NCBI GenBank assembly: GCA_027924585.1
Contig: BSBM01000372.1
Span: 5,749,001 to 5,813,000, forward strand
DNA: 64,000 bases
From: Larix kaempferi
Taxonomy: Eukaryota > Streptophyta > Pinopsida > Pinales > Pinaceae
Reading direction: 5' to 3'
Shown here: piece after piece, positions 23,085 through 35,096 of the stretch
How positions within the stretch are numbered: position 1 is the first letter of the stretch
How the letters are laid out: each line of letters begins with the position of its first letter
Translations under genes and position numbers: made by a program
Notes under the pieces: model-generated
What the model saw: only the letters and a program-made list of their open reading frames with translations
What the model was told of the DNA's origin: nothing
Database searches by the model: none

Positions 23085-23425
23085 GGGTGCTCTCCCACTG
23101 GCGAGCTCATCATATTGGGAGGAATGTGTCTAGGTTTCACAACCAAAAATGCTGCAAAATATCAAGCAGTCATTGGAACCCTAACCGACGCTATTTCTTT
23201 TGGTATGGACCATGTTGTCATCCATTTGGATTCTCAACTAGTGGTCTCTCATCTTAACCGAGTCTACACCATTCGCGATCCTACCCTAATCCGTCTCTAC
23301 AGACAAGTTCATCTTTTGGAAAGGTCCTTTGAATCCATTCAGTACGTGCACATTCCACGAGACGTGAACACAGTTGCTGACTCCATGGAAAAATTCATCT
23401 TAAATTGGTACATTGCACACACATA
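23085..23425 (+). pseudogene. Second, archaeal-type RNase H (aRNH)
   Basis: Open from 23115 to a stop at 23424-23426: LGFTTKNAAKYQAVIGTL, VVIHLDSQLVVSHLN, IRDPTLIRLY and IPRDVNTVADSM. The glutamate usual in the AEY motif is Lys here (AAKYQA), which may disable it. The upstream beta-strand (WVL...PTGELIILGG) is present but frameshifted. An additional RNase H of this kind is a hallmark of the Tat lineage of plant Ty3/gypsy elements. Confidence 0.85.
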
Positions 23426-23699
23426 AACATATTTATGAACTGTAAACGTAGACATAACATGTAAATAACTCATTGTATAAACAAACACATAAACAAGATC
23501 ACATCATTCATCCATTTAAACACATAATGTATAAAGCCGCCAAAATGTCTGTATATATATAATCAAGATAATGTAGTGCTGACACAAAAATCCTGAAGCA
23601 CGACGACTTTCAGTAAGTCTATACAAAATCTGAAGCCTGATAGCTTTTAGTAGTGCAAAATTTGAGGCTCATATAGCTCTTAGTACATACATAATAACA

Positions 23700-25260
23700 T
23701 CACTGGGCCTGATGTCTAGCCCTTGCACCTCTAGGTCTAGCAGCACTCTCCTGCTGGACATGGAAGCAGTCAACTTCCCTCGCCACCTTGCGGAGTGGCA
23801 TACCAAAGCGCATGGGCACACCGACTGTATACCTCTTCATCAGCCTCAGAAACTCATGTACTGCCTCATCTGGGATTTCCAATGTCAACCTTGTAAGGTT
23901 CTCGTAGATGTCATACATCTCCACCATGGCATCATGCATGGATGGATCTACTTGTGGTGCCTTTCCTCTCCTCGCGAGAAGCGAGACCCCCACTGTCCAT
24001 GAAGGGCCCACATCTACACACACATGTTATTAACTCATCAACATTATTCCAAAAAAGTTATAAATACACAAAATTAAAAAGTACAAGGGTCATTGTTCTT
24101 ACCGATGTCTCCCCACTCTGCCTCCTCGGGTAGCACTAGGTCTGAGTCTTCCCTGAAATCCGTACTGCTATACGGATAATCCTCTACCAAGAGTATTTGG
24201 CCTTCCATCTAAGTGAAGAATCCAGGACTGTAACCAATGATAGGACCCCCACCGCCATGGAGGACCATCACCTATATCCATATGATTATGTGTGGATCCT
24301 TGGGATCCCTGTCATCCACAGTAACCAGCGGGCGTAGAAGGGGAACCCGCTCCAATAATAATGAGATCACTATCAATCCATACCCGAACTGCTTGAGCTC
24401 TCCGTGCTGACACTTGGTCAGCTAAGCTCGTAGGTTGGTGAGGAGTCCCTCACATGAGTTGAATACCTTCGGAGACATGTAGTCCTCCGCATATAGCATA
24501 TGGGACCCGGTAGCTAGATGAGCCGCTTGGCTCCCTGCTATCCTCACTATGGTGAAAACAATAGATCGCAGTGGACTATCTCACACCTCTTTGATGGGAA
24601 TCTTCCCACTAGAGGAAAAGGTATGCGGAGTGAAGTGCTAGAGGATCAAGTCGTCCACCATCTGATCACTTCCTCGTGATCCGATAAGAGCCATATTGTC
24701 CCCCCCTGGGACAATCCAGTCAAGAAATAGATATCCTTGATATCTATGGTCAGTATGTGCTCTCCGATCATGAAATATTTCTATGCTGCATCCCAACAAT
24801 GGACCATATGTTCTAGCAGTAGGACTTGGACCCTCATGCCCTAGACATTGAAGAACTTCAGTAGCCCACAGTTCCACAATGCCTCTACACCTAATTGGTC
24901 ATTTGCTACTTGTACATCATCTACTTCATGTTCTCGCTCACGCCACTCTAGAACCATGTTGGCAGCCACAAACCTGTCAATAGGGGCATTTAAACATCAT
25001 TAGAACTCACTCCAACCATCCAAACATTTTCTTTTGGCTTGGGTTTTGAGTTGAACATGGGCGTTTCCATCGTCGTACCTCATCCTTGCAAATAGGGTGA
25101 CATCATCGCAACCCACCTTTGTCAGCATTGCGATGACCCGAGTTCATCGCAATTCCTGTACGGGAGACCTGCGGTGACCCGAGGGCGCCCAAGCTCCCCA
25201 CAAATCAACTCAAAAACCCTAAAAAATGAACTAAAATTGAAATTCTAAACCACTGGAAAT
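23700..25260 (-). pseudogene. Antisense intron-containing gene of the gypsy element (possible plant-mobile-domain protein)
   Basis: Lies between the second RNase H and the 3' LTR, on the opposite strand. Splice signals define exons on the minus strand: one ending at 25011 (donor GTGAG), 24973-24103 (acceptor TTGACAG, donor GTAAGA), and 24013-23700 (acceptor GTGTAG). The last junction restores a codon split after its first base (DI|DVGPSW). The long exon reads ANMVLEWREREHE, EALWNCGLLKFF, IDIKDIYFLTGLSQGG and VEDYPYSSTDF, with a few stops. The final exon is open: VSLLARRGKAPQVD, VPMRFGMPLRKVAREVD. The 'DIYFLTGLS' block resembles the N-terminus of plant mobile domain (PMD) proteins; that link is tentative. 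Antisense extra ORFs downstream of pol are known in Tat elements. Confidence 0.62.
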
Positions 25261-27347
25261 ATGCTGGATGAGATTTAGGGTTACCTACTCCGAACGGCTC
25301 ATGAAATGGTTTCTTGCAACTCCAGCAATCAACAAGTGAAATTCTGCTCCAAATGGTACTTTCTTCTCCCCAATTTGGAAAATTAGCAATGGTAACTATA
25401 TTTGATCATTGTTTCTATTTATAAACAAAAAGGGAATATTCTTTTTCAAATATTAGATTCTCTTTGGGTTATTTGCTATAGTTTGGATCATTTTACTGCA
25501 TTTGAATACCTGGTTGACTGTTTGACGTGGTTTTCAAGCTGCAAGAGACATTAAGTGTTCTGTTTGCGTCGTTTTCACATTGTTGCGATTGTCTCAGGTA
25601 TGAACAACTCCTTGAATATTTTGTCATTATTTTTTATTTGTTAGATTTTGACTATTTAATAATGATGAGCTTAGTCTTTGTTCTTTCTTGTGCTCTTAAA
25701 ACCATGAGAATAATTCACCGAGTTATGATTTATCACTTTTTCGGGCTCACTAAACTCCTACAGAAAGGGAACCCCCCGGATTGTATCTTTAATCTCTTTT
25801 CAGGCTCTCGAAATACGAAAAAGAACGCCAATCGAACTTGTCACATTCACGCTTGTGAAATTATTTGAACAGTCGTCTCCCTGGTGATAGTTTACCCCTT
25901 TTTCAGACCAGGGGTCACTATTTACGAAAAAGGTATACCCCATCCAATCGTGACTGGAAGAATCCTCTCTCACATTGTTTTACCCATTTTCGGGCAATGA
26001 GGCTAACTTCACGAAAAAGGGCTGTTAGAGTCTTCTTTAGTTCTTTTAAGACTCTCTAAACATGAAATGACCACTGAGTTTTACCTTCTATGGACTCATT
26101 AAACTTTCACATAGAAGGGCCCGTCATGGGACGAACCCCTCCTCTCCCAGGTTCAGAAAATATTTGGGATTGGACTAATCTATGAGATGAGCTATACCGA
26201 GCATCTGGTTACCCTCATCAAGCTCATTAAAAACACAAGAGGCAATCATCATTGATGATTGGGAAAATGGAAATATTTTATGTTGCACCCTTTATCTATG
26301 GCAGTACCTAGTCATTCTTGAGCATGGCACTCATTTTCATCTGCATACTGTACTTGGATCATTTGTTTGTCCTCGAGTTTTGCCTACTTCCTGAGTCTAG
26401 TCACTCCTTTGAGTCATTCAAAGAACGCTTCCATCATCAGTTGCATTAAGAAGTTAGTGTCATACTCGTCAAGTCAATACTGCCAAGTCATGCCATGCCC
26501 ATTTTCAAGAATACCTTCACCACATTATCTGCAATCAGTACACCTTCCACCATGTCGGTCTATTTTGAGTTAGTCTTGCATGTTACTATACCATCTGATC
26601 TACTCCAAACATTTGTTGTCGTGTTTTGTGTTGATGATGGGGGATTTATCATGGCCCTCCTTCGACGAATTCATCCTTGTCGACTTCGACACATCATTCG
26701 AGGATTGAATCTAGAAACCAATCAAGTACCTTGGCCTTGCATTCCTCAATGGTAGGTTACCTCGCTTTGGACATGAGTTTACATCATTGACTCTTGATTG
26801 AAATATTTCATCTTGTGTTCGACTTCAACTCATTTATCCACGCTTGATGATATGTACTATGATACCTTGGGAATCATTGACATTAATTGTGATCTTCCTC
26901 ACACTTGTTAACTGTATGCATCAATGATCGGTAATCAAGTGGTTTCTACCATGTTCGACATCAAGAATTTTGTAATCACATGGATAGATTCGTATCATTG
27001 CAAGTTCGACGTGAAGACCCTGGGGAGTCATGTTTTACCCAAGTTGTGATTAGGATTGTTTTTGAGTCATATTACACGGATCCACATTTGTATTGGTCGT
27101 TGTTGTGTTATCATCTCATCATGGATCTACGCTGGTGTCTAGTAGCCATGATTATGTTCAGTCGATCATTACTACCATGGATCTGCAATGTATTGGTCGG
27201 CAACCATGTCATACGTCATATGAGACTATGTGCTCAGAGTCATTGGTACTGCAGCAGTGTCCTTTGTCCGATTAGCTATTTCCATTCCTTTTGTCAAAGC
27301 ATTTCACCTGTCCAGTTTCGAACAACTTCATGCTTTGGGGGGCATTC
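25261..27347 (+). other. 3' non-coding region and polypurine tract of the gypsy element
   Basis: About 2 kb without convincing genes. Open frames at 25527-25868, 26367-26755 and 26980-27396 lack motifs. It includes loosely repeated CTCACTAAACTCC, CTCATTAAACTTTC and ACGAAAAAGG words between 25745 and 26115. It ends in the polypurine tract TTTGGGGGGCATTC (27334-27347), immediately before the LTR. Confidence 0.7.
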
Positions 27348-28241
27348 TGTTACACCTAAATCTTACCATCATGAGACTCAATGTAAACATCCCTAAAGTT
27401 TCCTTGACTAATTCATTAACTTGGATGAGAAGCAAACCCTTTTATACTAGGTTTTGAGAGGTCGTCACAGGTTGTCCTCATGCAACCTGTGACGTCGCAG
27501 GTTGTCCTCTTACAGACTGCGACGATGTCACTTAATGGAATAAAATAGCTTCTTCGATCCCATTCTTGAAGCTAGCTGATGCGTATCCCTATCCCTAGCC
27601 TTTGGAAAGGATGACATTCGGTTCCTGACCTCCTAGAAGGATCCCCTATCTCTCTCCTACCATATCTCAACCTAGCCTGTCCACTTAGTCCTATATAAGT
27701 GAATCTCACTCCCATTCCAAGGGGAGGAATTCTATAGTATATAATTGCTGGTGAAATGAGCTTAGGAGAGATCTCTACTCATCCTTGAGAGATCCATCAT
27801 CCCTTTGGAAGATTTGGCATTGGCTTGATCGGAGAAGGATTGCTACATTAAGTCATTGGTTGTAATTTATTCATCTTATGTATTCCCCTTTTAATACATT
27901 AATATAAGTGCTTTCCACCAATCTCATTGTGTTAATGATATATTGTGTAGTTTTCCTACTTAACCACTTACTTAGATCTATTATTGTGTAGATGCTATTT
28001 TACTGCTTTTGTTGTTGTGTTGTCTTAACAAGTTTCTCAGCTCAAATATGAAAACTATCAATCTTTAGAGCAACATTCAAGGATAAAGGATCAGCGATTC
28101 AAAGGGTAAGAGCATCTAGTTCCTTGATCTCTATTTAGATCAGTGAGAGTTATTTATGTTTTGTCTCTATTTGTTCTAGACTCACGTTGAGCTAGGGAGA
28201 TCATACCTCGAGTCCGCTCTTGGTAGATTTTCCGTCAAACA
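27348..28241 (+). repeat. 3' LTR of the Tat-like gypsy element
   Basis: 894 bp, matching 3786-4679 throughout. It starts TGTTACACC and ends CAAACA; TATA-like CTATATAAG is at 27691-27699. It is followed by AATGG, the partner of GATGG at 3781-3785. Confidence 0.92.
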
Positions 28242-28639
28242 AATGGAAGGGCGTGGGGAGGGATGCATTACATGGAGCATGTATGCCAGGGGATTCAACT
28301 AGAATATAAGGTGGCCGAAAGGCTAGGGAGGGAGGAATAACAACACTTCGAGGTTGAGGTGCTCGCACCTGCATACACATTTATAACCTCATAGTTTAAT
28401 ATATAAAAATATAAATATACACGGACAAGTCATCATATTTGAAATTAAATTTATGCTTTAATACACATGATACCTGCACATGTGGAGATCCGCTAATCCC
28501 CGGTGGCGATGGCTGGTCGTTGGAGCCTGTGGACACCTGTGCGAACACTACAATTTCTAGACTGAATTTATAAAAACAATATTAAAAATATTAAACACAA
28601 TGTAAATGAGAATGACAATGATGGTACTTAAAAAACATG

Positions 28640-30350
28640 ACTGCAATTAATTTATATTCAAGTTAGATGATAGTGGTTTGATGGGATTTGGATATTATAT
28701 AGCATTTTTATTGTATTGGTACAGTACACTTTTTCAAGAGCTGGTAAAGAAAATGGTTGTGGGGATCGTGTCCTTTGACCCACAATGGATTGGGCCCATG
28801 ATAATTTGGAAAAGAAGGTTGACAATTTATGCTTGAAGTGTTTGATGGCCAAAGTTGTCATTGATGACAACATGTTAAGGACAAAGGGGGAAGTGATGAC
28901 ATGGAAAATACTTGACTGGAAAAATGCTAAACATGACAAGCTTTGATGACTTGAAAAGTTGCAAGCAAGTGTGACAAGTGTAGAAGACTTGACAAAGTGG
29001 AGACATGAAAAATGATTGATGACAAGGACTTGATAATGACATTGATGACAATACATTAATGACAAAGACATGGAAGAGTTAAGAACATGGAGCATACACA
29101 TTATGGCAAGAACAATGGAGATGGTGACATGGCTTGAGGGATGGCAAAGGTGACAAGTATGACAAATATGGAGAGCATGAAAAGTGTTTATGACAAGCAT
29201 GGAAGAAGGGCATAGCAAGCTAAGGACAAGACAAAGACAATTGACAAGCAAGCAAGTTTGATGACTTGTCAAGCATGGTGTTTGATGACATGGAACATGA
29301 CAAGGAGGACATGCTTGGTGACAAGAAGGATTGATAACTTGGTGACATGGAGGACGAAAAATTGGAAAACATACGATCAGAGGACAAAGACAAGATGATG
29401 AGGTGGACAAGGAAGATGTGCGGGCATTTCAAAGCACCATTGCGGGCATAATCAAAAGGACCCTACGGGCATTCTTTGAAGCACCCACTGCGGGCATTTG
29501 TGGTGTATTGTGGGCATATTGATAAGGGCCTACAGGCATTTACATGTGACGATTGCATGCATAATCCAAGACGAATACAGGCATGTGTTGGTGTTCGTTG
29601 TGGGCATCAAAGTGGAGCCCATTGCGGGCATTTTTAAGAGTGCATTGCAGGCATCTTAAGGGCATATGTGTGTCTCACATTTAATATTTTGAAAGGATAG
29701 AAGATGACATGGCATGAAATTAAAATTAAATAAGGTGACATGGCATGGCCATAATTAAATAAATCATATTTGATTTATGTAATCATCTTAATGATAAAAC
29801 TATAAATAGAAGACAAGTTTCATAGAAGACAAGAGCATAAATAGAAGACAAGTTTCATTTTTGAGGAAGCAATGTGTGAATATTTTGGGAGATTGAGGAG
29901 AGCTTGATGAATATGGTTGTCTATTATTGTCATTGATGACAAAATTAATGAAAGCATTTAAGCTTGAAGAACACATGGCATAAGGACATGGTAGCAAAGG
30001 TTGATTTGGTGGACAAAGTGATAGGAATTGGAGCCATTTGCACACCTCTTGAGCCAAGAGTCAAATGACCTATACTTTGGTCATTTGAAGATGATTTGGA
30101 CAAGGAGAGTACATGGAAAAGATAACTTGGATGACATGGTGAAAAATGGAAAAGCATCAATAACACACATGGAATTGGTCAAGCATAGGAAGAGTAAGCA
30201 AGCATTGGATGGTAGTTTGAGGATGAAGGGCATTGCAGGCGTCACCAAAACCCCAGCTGCGGGCTCATCATTGGTCAAGTAAGAATGACAGATTTTGGAA
30301 TTTTTTCTCCCATTTCTATAATAATTAGAGATCTAGGATGCCTAAAGTGA
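28640..30350 (+). mobile_element. Decayed LTR-type remnant in an intron of the split gene
   Basis: This fills most of the intron between 30577 and 28537. TTGTCATTGATGACAA followed by the purine tract ACAAAGGGGGAAG and TGATGACATGG at about 28896 looks like the 3' end of an element and the start of its LTR. The following 800 bp are loose repeats of TGACATGG and GATGACAAG. A duplicated TATAAATAGAAGACAAGTTTCAT (about 29801 and 29837) could be its promoter. TTGTCATTGATGACAA-like sequence recurs at about 29927. No coding domain or definite termini were found. The Cys/His-rich minus-strand frame 28658-29410 is a shadow of the TGACA repeats. Confidence 0.4.
29420..29665. repeat. Cluster of GCGGGCAT words
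   Basis: GCGGGCAT or a one-base variant (ACGGGCAT, GTGGGCAT, ACAGGCAT, GCAGGCAT) occurs about ten times in 245 bp, spaced 16-45 bp in dissimilar DNA. Examples are at 29420, 29442, 29466, 29490, 29510, 29532, 29578, 29600, 29624 and 29647. Further copies are near 30235 and 30262. Confidence 0.8.
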
Positions 30351-31780
30351 ACATGAATAGATGTTTCTAGTTTTCTTAGGTTTTCATGTTTTATAAGGTT
30401 TCATTTTTTTTTGGTTGGATTATATGAAGTTATAGTTCTCAAATAATTTAGACAATATGATAAACACAACTGTAAAATACGATAATAATATGGTAATTAC
30501 TCAGTGCTAATTAATTTGTAATTACTGAACACAAATTACTCGTAATAGGATCTAATTATTCAAAGTAACGAAGTTACCTATGTGTATGGTGCCGCAATCT
30601 CCTCTACTGCTGCCATGGCTCAATCAAGATCAAAGGAACCAATGTCCTTCCACCTGGAGGGTGGAGACTCGGCCCTGAATAACTATGCATTAAAACAAAT
30701 AAAGTCAACAATGTGTAATTCAAAGTTAAATATATTAAACAATACGATATCAAATAAAATACAACAAATATTTGAACATTAAATAAAACAATAGCTAACC
30801 TAATCCATGTAGCTATCTGTGGCATGTTGCTAGGTAGGACCATGGAAAGAATGACCACAGTGAGAACAACGATGTGTCGTTGTTCTAGTAGAACTAGAAG
30901 GCCCCTCCTGGGTTCCACCTGTACCAAGCATGTCTCGACCACCACCCATAGATAGTGCAGCTGTGTGTGTCTGATTGATGTTGTCCCGGCTCTGCGAAGA
31001 CATAGCCACAAATGTGGTATGTCTAAGCAAATGATGTGTGGCGCGTCTAACTGATTCATCGATCTCATCTAGGCCGCTACCAAACATGGGTGGCTGAGGA
31101 GGGGGGTTGGCTCTCTCCTGGGTGCAGGAGGCCCTCTAAGTGGGTTGTGGCGGGCCTGAGGTCGATCTTGGGCATATCCAAGACCGACACCTTGAAACTT
31201 AGTGTTGTCAAAATAGTTGACATGGTAGACTAGCTCAAACTCAACACACAATTTCCGAAGGAAATACTGTGGGAGCTCCAAATTGTTGCACGGGGGCCTG
31301 TCAAACATCATAAACCATCTCTTTCTCCAGTTATCTCTCCATGGCTGGTAAACACACCAGTCCATGCAAACCCATATCTTACTCACATCTGGAGGTTGTC
31401 CTATCGAGGGAAATATGAATTTGTTGTACAACTAGGATTTGGTGATGTTGAGGTCTTTTATCTGTTCTTTGGACATCTCAGTGGAGTAGTGTTCCCTCAT
31501 TCGAGCCATGTATTGGCTCAGGTTTGTGATCTCACTATGTGCTATGTTGATGGAACCAATAAAATTTTGCAATGATGAAGCCAAGGAAACTTGAGAGGGT
31601 TCCTTGGTTCTCTTCAATTTATTGCTTAATACCCTCAATTGATTTAAATCTTGTTGCAATTGATCTTCAGGGTTTTCATTCGGTTCATTGTTCATTCCAA
31701 TGTTGTCTTTTGAAGGTTGGGTTTCATTGGTTTCATCTAATCGTTAAGGTGTGTTTGTCATCTTGTTAGGTGTAGATGGC

Positions 31781-32290
31781 CTGCAATGAAATTTCTTTGG
31801 TTTTTAATGGATTGTAATTTTTTTTAAATTAAAATTGAAATGGAAAACAAACAAACAAACAAACAATAACAACAACAAATTCATGCTTCAATGGGCACCT
31901 ACCTAGAGAAAACATTGGCAAGATGGTGGAGGTGAGAAATGGTGGCGTTGAGGAGACCTTCGGATGCTCAAGGACACGTTCGTAGGGTGCTTGTTTTACC
32001 ACAGTGCACTCACGGGTTTATTGAAAATGAATAACCCATGAGCTCTGTTTTTTTAATAAAAAACAGGGGCACACATGTCATTAACGGGTGTGCACACATT
32101 TGGGCGTACGCATTAATAATGCGTGCATGCGCCTTTTGTTCACGTGGGATCAACCACATGGATGTTTGGCATTGCCAAAGCCACGATGCATACGCGCATT
32201 TGGAAGCGCATGCACGTCGCTTTTTTTTCCACTCATGCACTGGTGTTGCGGCCTTTTTGGATACCAACTTCGTGCGGGTACGCATATATA
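31781..32290. other. Upstream region of the split gene with a CpG-rich segment
   Basis: 31850-31875 is a CAAA/CAAC repeat. 32080-32285 is unusually rich in CG and GCATGC/TACGCA words for this window. It contains ACGCATTAATAATGCGT (about 32107), a 17-mer with a perfect 8-bp stem around one base. Overlapping open frames on both strands (32010-32328) lack motifs and are not called. It may be promoter or 5' UTR of the minus-strand gene. Confidence 0.45.
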
Positions 32291-33052
32291 TTATTAAATG
32301 CAATATTATAGATTTTTATTTTATTTAGCTTTTATATGTAAAGTTTAATTTTTCAAAAAACAAGTAGAGAAGATGAGATATGTTTTTATCAATAATTAGT
32401 TTATATTATTTTTTAATATTTAATAACTAGCATAAATTTTTAAAAATTAGTTTTATAATATATATATTTATATATTCTTTAAATTACCTAATTTTTAACA
32501 TAATTCAATCTAAAAACAAATATAACAATGATTGCTCATTATAAAAATCTATGTCGGACAGAGATCAGCTGGAAGGGAGGAACGTTGCAGTCAAGTTTTC
32601 AGTCACCCATTCTAGATTGCTAAAGATAAGTGTTTCTCCCCTTTTTCTTTAGAGTAAGTATATTATTATAGTTTGGTGTTAATATTTTTAATGGATGCTT
32701 GGTTCAAGTTTTGTAATCTTTGTTAAAAATATCATTAGAAAATATTAGTGCTACTTTATATTCTTAATATGAATGATAGATTATGGGTTAGTTTTACAAT
32801 CTTTAGGATGCCATAATGACATAGTAAGATTTAATTTTGCTCAAGTATTTTTCTTAGATCATTATCCAACTTCACATTTTCACCCATCCATTACGACACA
32901 TTAAAACAAATAAACGAAGAAAAAGTTTAAAAGGCACAACACTTACCAAAGAGTTTAAAAACTATAATTATTACCAATGACACAATATTTATAATAAATA
33001 AGATAAATATCCATTACAATTCATTAAAACAAGAGAAAAATATTCCAAAATC

Positions 33053-34905
33053 CATACTGTCATCTTTGCACAAAAAATGTTCAGTTTCTTGTGGAGTGGG
33101 AATTTAAAGAAATATAAAATACATCTTGTAAATTGGAAGTGGTTATCTATGCCTAAAAAGAATGGTGGATGGGGAATAAAAAACCTTGAATGGTTTAGTA
33201 ATGCTCTCAGTCTTAAGGTTTCTGGACAGGTCTCTGGGGACACGACCTTTGGAACCAAATTCTCAAAGGTAAATATATAAAAAATGATATATGAAGCTGG
33301 ATCAGGAATCCAAAGAAATCTACCAAAAAAACTTCTAATTTCTGGACGAGGTTTATCAAATCCTTTCATTGGATTGAAGACAAGCTGTCGTGGATGATTG
33401 GTAATGGAAAAAAAAAACCAAGTTGGCATTGACTCTATTGTGGGATGCGATAATGGCTCTATTTTATCTTATGATATTGTCAATTATCTTCAAGAGATAG
33501 GTTACACAACTATTGCACATATTAAAATACCTGAAAGAATGGTTGTTTCCAGATCCTATTGGTACTCTGCTTCAGATTTAGGTATCTCGAGGATCGCTCA
33601 GTTTGAATGGTGTGGTTACATTCATAATTTGATAATTGTTGGAATTAGAATATTTGATGAGGAAGACGAGCTCCTATGGACAAAAAATTGCAAGGACAGA
33701 TAGGTTCCTGCAAAATCTGTGTATAATTACCATGAAAATCAGACTTATATCTCTGCTCCTAACTGGTGGTATGAAGTGAAATGGAAATTGAAAATCCTGA
33801 AAAAATTTAAATGCTTCTTATGGTTAATTTTTTTAAATGCAGTGCTCACCTGGGATAACCTGATGAAACGAGGATGGCAGGGACCTAATAGATGTCCCCT
33901 TTGTAAATGTGAAGAAGAATCTACAACTCATCTCTTTATATCTTGTGAAGTTTCAAGGAATCTTTGGAATGTAGTTTTCCTCAATATGAGTTTAAATCCC
34001 CATTGGGAAGCGTTTTCCTTATATTTAAATTATTATGTATGGTTAACTCTCAAAAGAATCACAAAATCCTTCCTGTGGTTATCTGTTGGGTTATTTGGAA
34101 ATGCAAAAATTATTCAATTTTTTATGATCACCCTATTTCTTTATGGTGGGGAAAGGATTAGGTTTTGTGATTGTACAATGAAATTGGACATATGGAGATT
34201 AAACAGGAAAAAAAAAGAAAGCTGGAACCTCTTATGGATATTGGTGTCACTTATGGTTTCTTTGATGGGGCTGTTGCTGATGGACGTTGTGTTGTTGGAG
34301 TTGTTCTCTACATTAACCAAATGCATAAATTTAAATTGAAGATTCACGGTGCTTTTGGTACGAACTTTAAGGCATAATTTATTTCCTTATGGTGCCTTAT
34401 CCAGCTTGCATATTTAACATGCATTGATACTCTGAAAAATTTTGGTGACACTATGTTCATGGCTCAGTGGCCGAAGAATTTGGTTAAGCTTCATTCCATT
34501 GCACTTTTACATTGTTGCAAGAGAATTAAAGAAACCTTGAGCAGATTTTGTAATTGGTCCATATAACATATATTTAGAGAACTTAATTAAGAGGCAGACT
34601 CACTATCAAAGGATGCACTACTTCTTGAATATGGACAATTATATTGGGAGGACTATATTGAGAATAATCTAGAAATTGATGGACAGTTTTCTTTTTTATT
34701 TGCATAGATGACTTTGGGCACTATTGATATACTAGCTAATATGTTTGGTGATAGCATAAACCTCAGTAATTTTGATTCTTACTCTGTTGGTTATGATGAT
34801 TTGTTCATGGTCTTTGCTTGACTAGAACAGTATGGAAACTATGTATATTTTTTAATTATTATGAATAGAAAAAGTATGTTTTTTCTTGTTGAAAAAAAAT
34901 GATTA
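33053..34905 (+). pseudogene. LINE ORF2 tail, copy 1 (zf-RVT and RNase H)
   Basis: Begins inside the connection domain (MFSFLWSGNLKKYKIHLVNWK, NGGWGIKNLEWFS). It continues through a frameshifted stretch to an open piece at 33398-33703 and then 33719-34339, with the zf-RVT zinc motif CPLCKCEEESTTHLFISC. The C-terminal RNase H-like domain follows (FFDGAVADGR, GTNFKA, EADSLSKDALL), ending near 34820. An A-rich tail is at about 34885-34905. No endonuclease or RT palm is present, so this is a 5'-truncated L1-type plant LINE. In-frame stops at 33701 and 34375 are shared with the other copies. Confidence 0.9.
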
Positions 34906-35092
34906 AAACAAATAAAAAGTTTAAAGGCACAACACTTAGTAGGGATTCTATTAAAAAAATTACAAGGTGTCATATCATATTGGTGATATCATATCATTAT
35001 TGTTGATATTATAGACCTTCACTAAATACTCCATTACATGTAAGGATTACCTTTTAAAAGAAGGAATAATGAAATCATAAGAAGTAATTAGG

Positions 35093-35096
<4 letters not shown>

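Larger units (their letters stand above)
3781..28246 (+). mobile_element. Tat-like Ty3/gypsy LTR retrotransposon, disrupted by two nested elements
   Basis: The element is bounded by 894-bp LTRs (3786-4679 and 27348-28241). Both LTRs start TGTTACACC; the 3' copy ends CAAACA. Flanking 5-mers GATGG (3781-3785) and AATGG (28242-28246) match at four of five positions and are read as a decayed target duplication. Subtracting the nested copia (6771 bp) and gag-only element (2978 bp) with their duplicated bases leaves about 14.7 kb. Order: leader, gag, protease, RT, RNase H, integrase zinc domain, second RNase H, antisense gene, polypurine tract. Every coding domain carries stops or frameshifts, so it is not autonomous. 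Two RNase H domains, large size and an antisense extra gene are established features of the Tat/Ogre lineage. No clear TGG-starting primer-binding site is visible after 4679. Confidence 0.88.
28247..31780 (-). pseudogene. 5' exons of the split minus-strand gene
   Basis: Splice signals on the minus strand outline exons 31780-30800 (acceptor TTGCAG, donor GTTAGC), 30674-30578 (acceptor TTCAG, donor GTAAC), 28536-28474 (21 codons, phase 0/0, VSTGSNDQPSPPG...) and 28368 down to the insertion point, continuing at 3785. The big exon reads SLASSLQNFIGSINIAH, LSQYMARMREHYSTEM, a stop, then VWVCMDWCVYQPWRDNW, PQYFLRKLCVEFELVY, a frameshift in a C run near 31103, then FGSGLDEIDESVRRATHH and a short HRCSHCGHSFH Cys/His motif. 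Another donor (CTCTAG|GTAGGT) at about 31903 suggests a further upstream exon. Family unknown; several stops mean it is dead. Confidence 0.6.

Noticed and set aside
23430-25260. Separate DNA transposon inserted in the gypsy element
   Set aside because: No terminal inverted repeats or target duplications were seen at its edges, and antisense genes at this position are known for Tat elements; not fully excluded.
28658-29410. 250-codon Cys/His-rich minus-strand frame
   Set aside because: Reverse reading of loose TGACATGG/GATGACAAG repeats; Cys and His spacing is irregular and fits no zinc finger.
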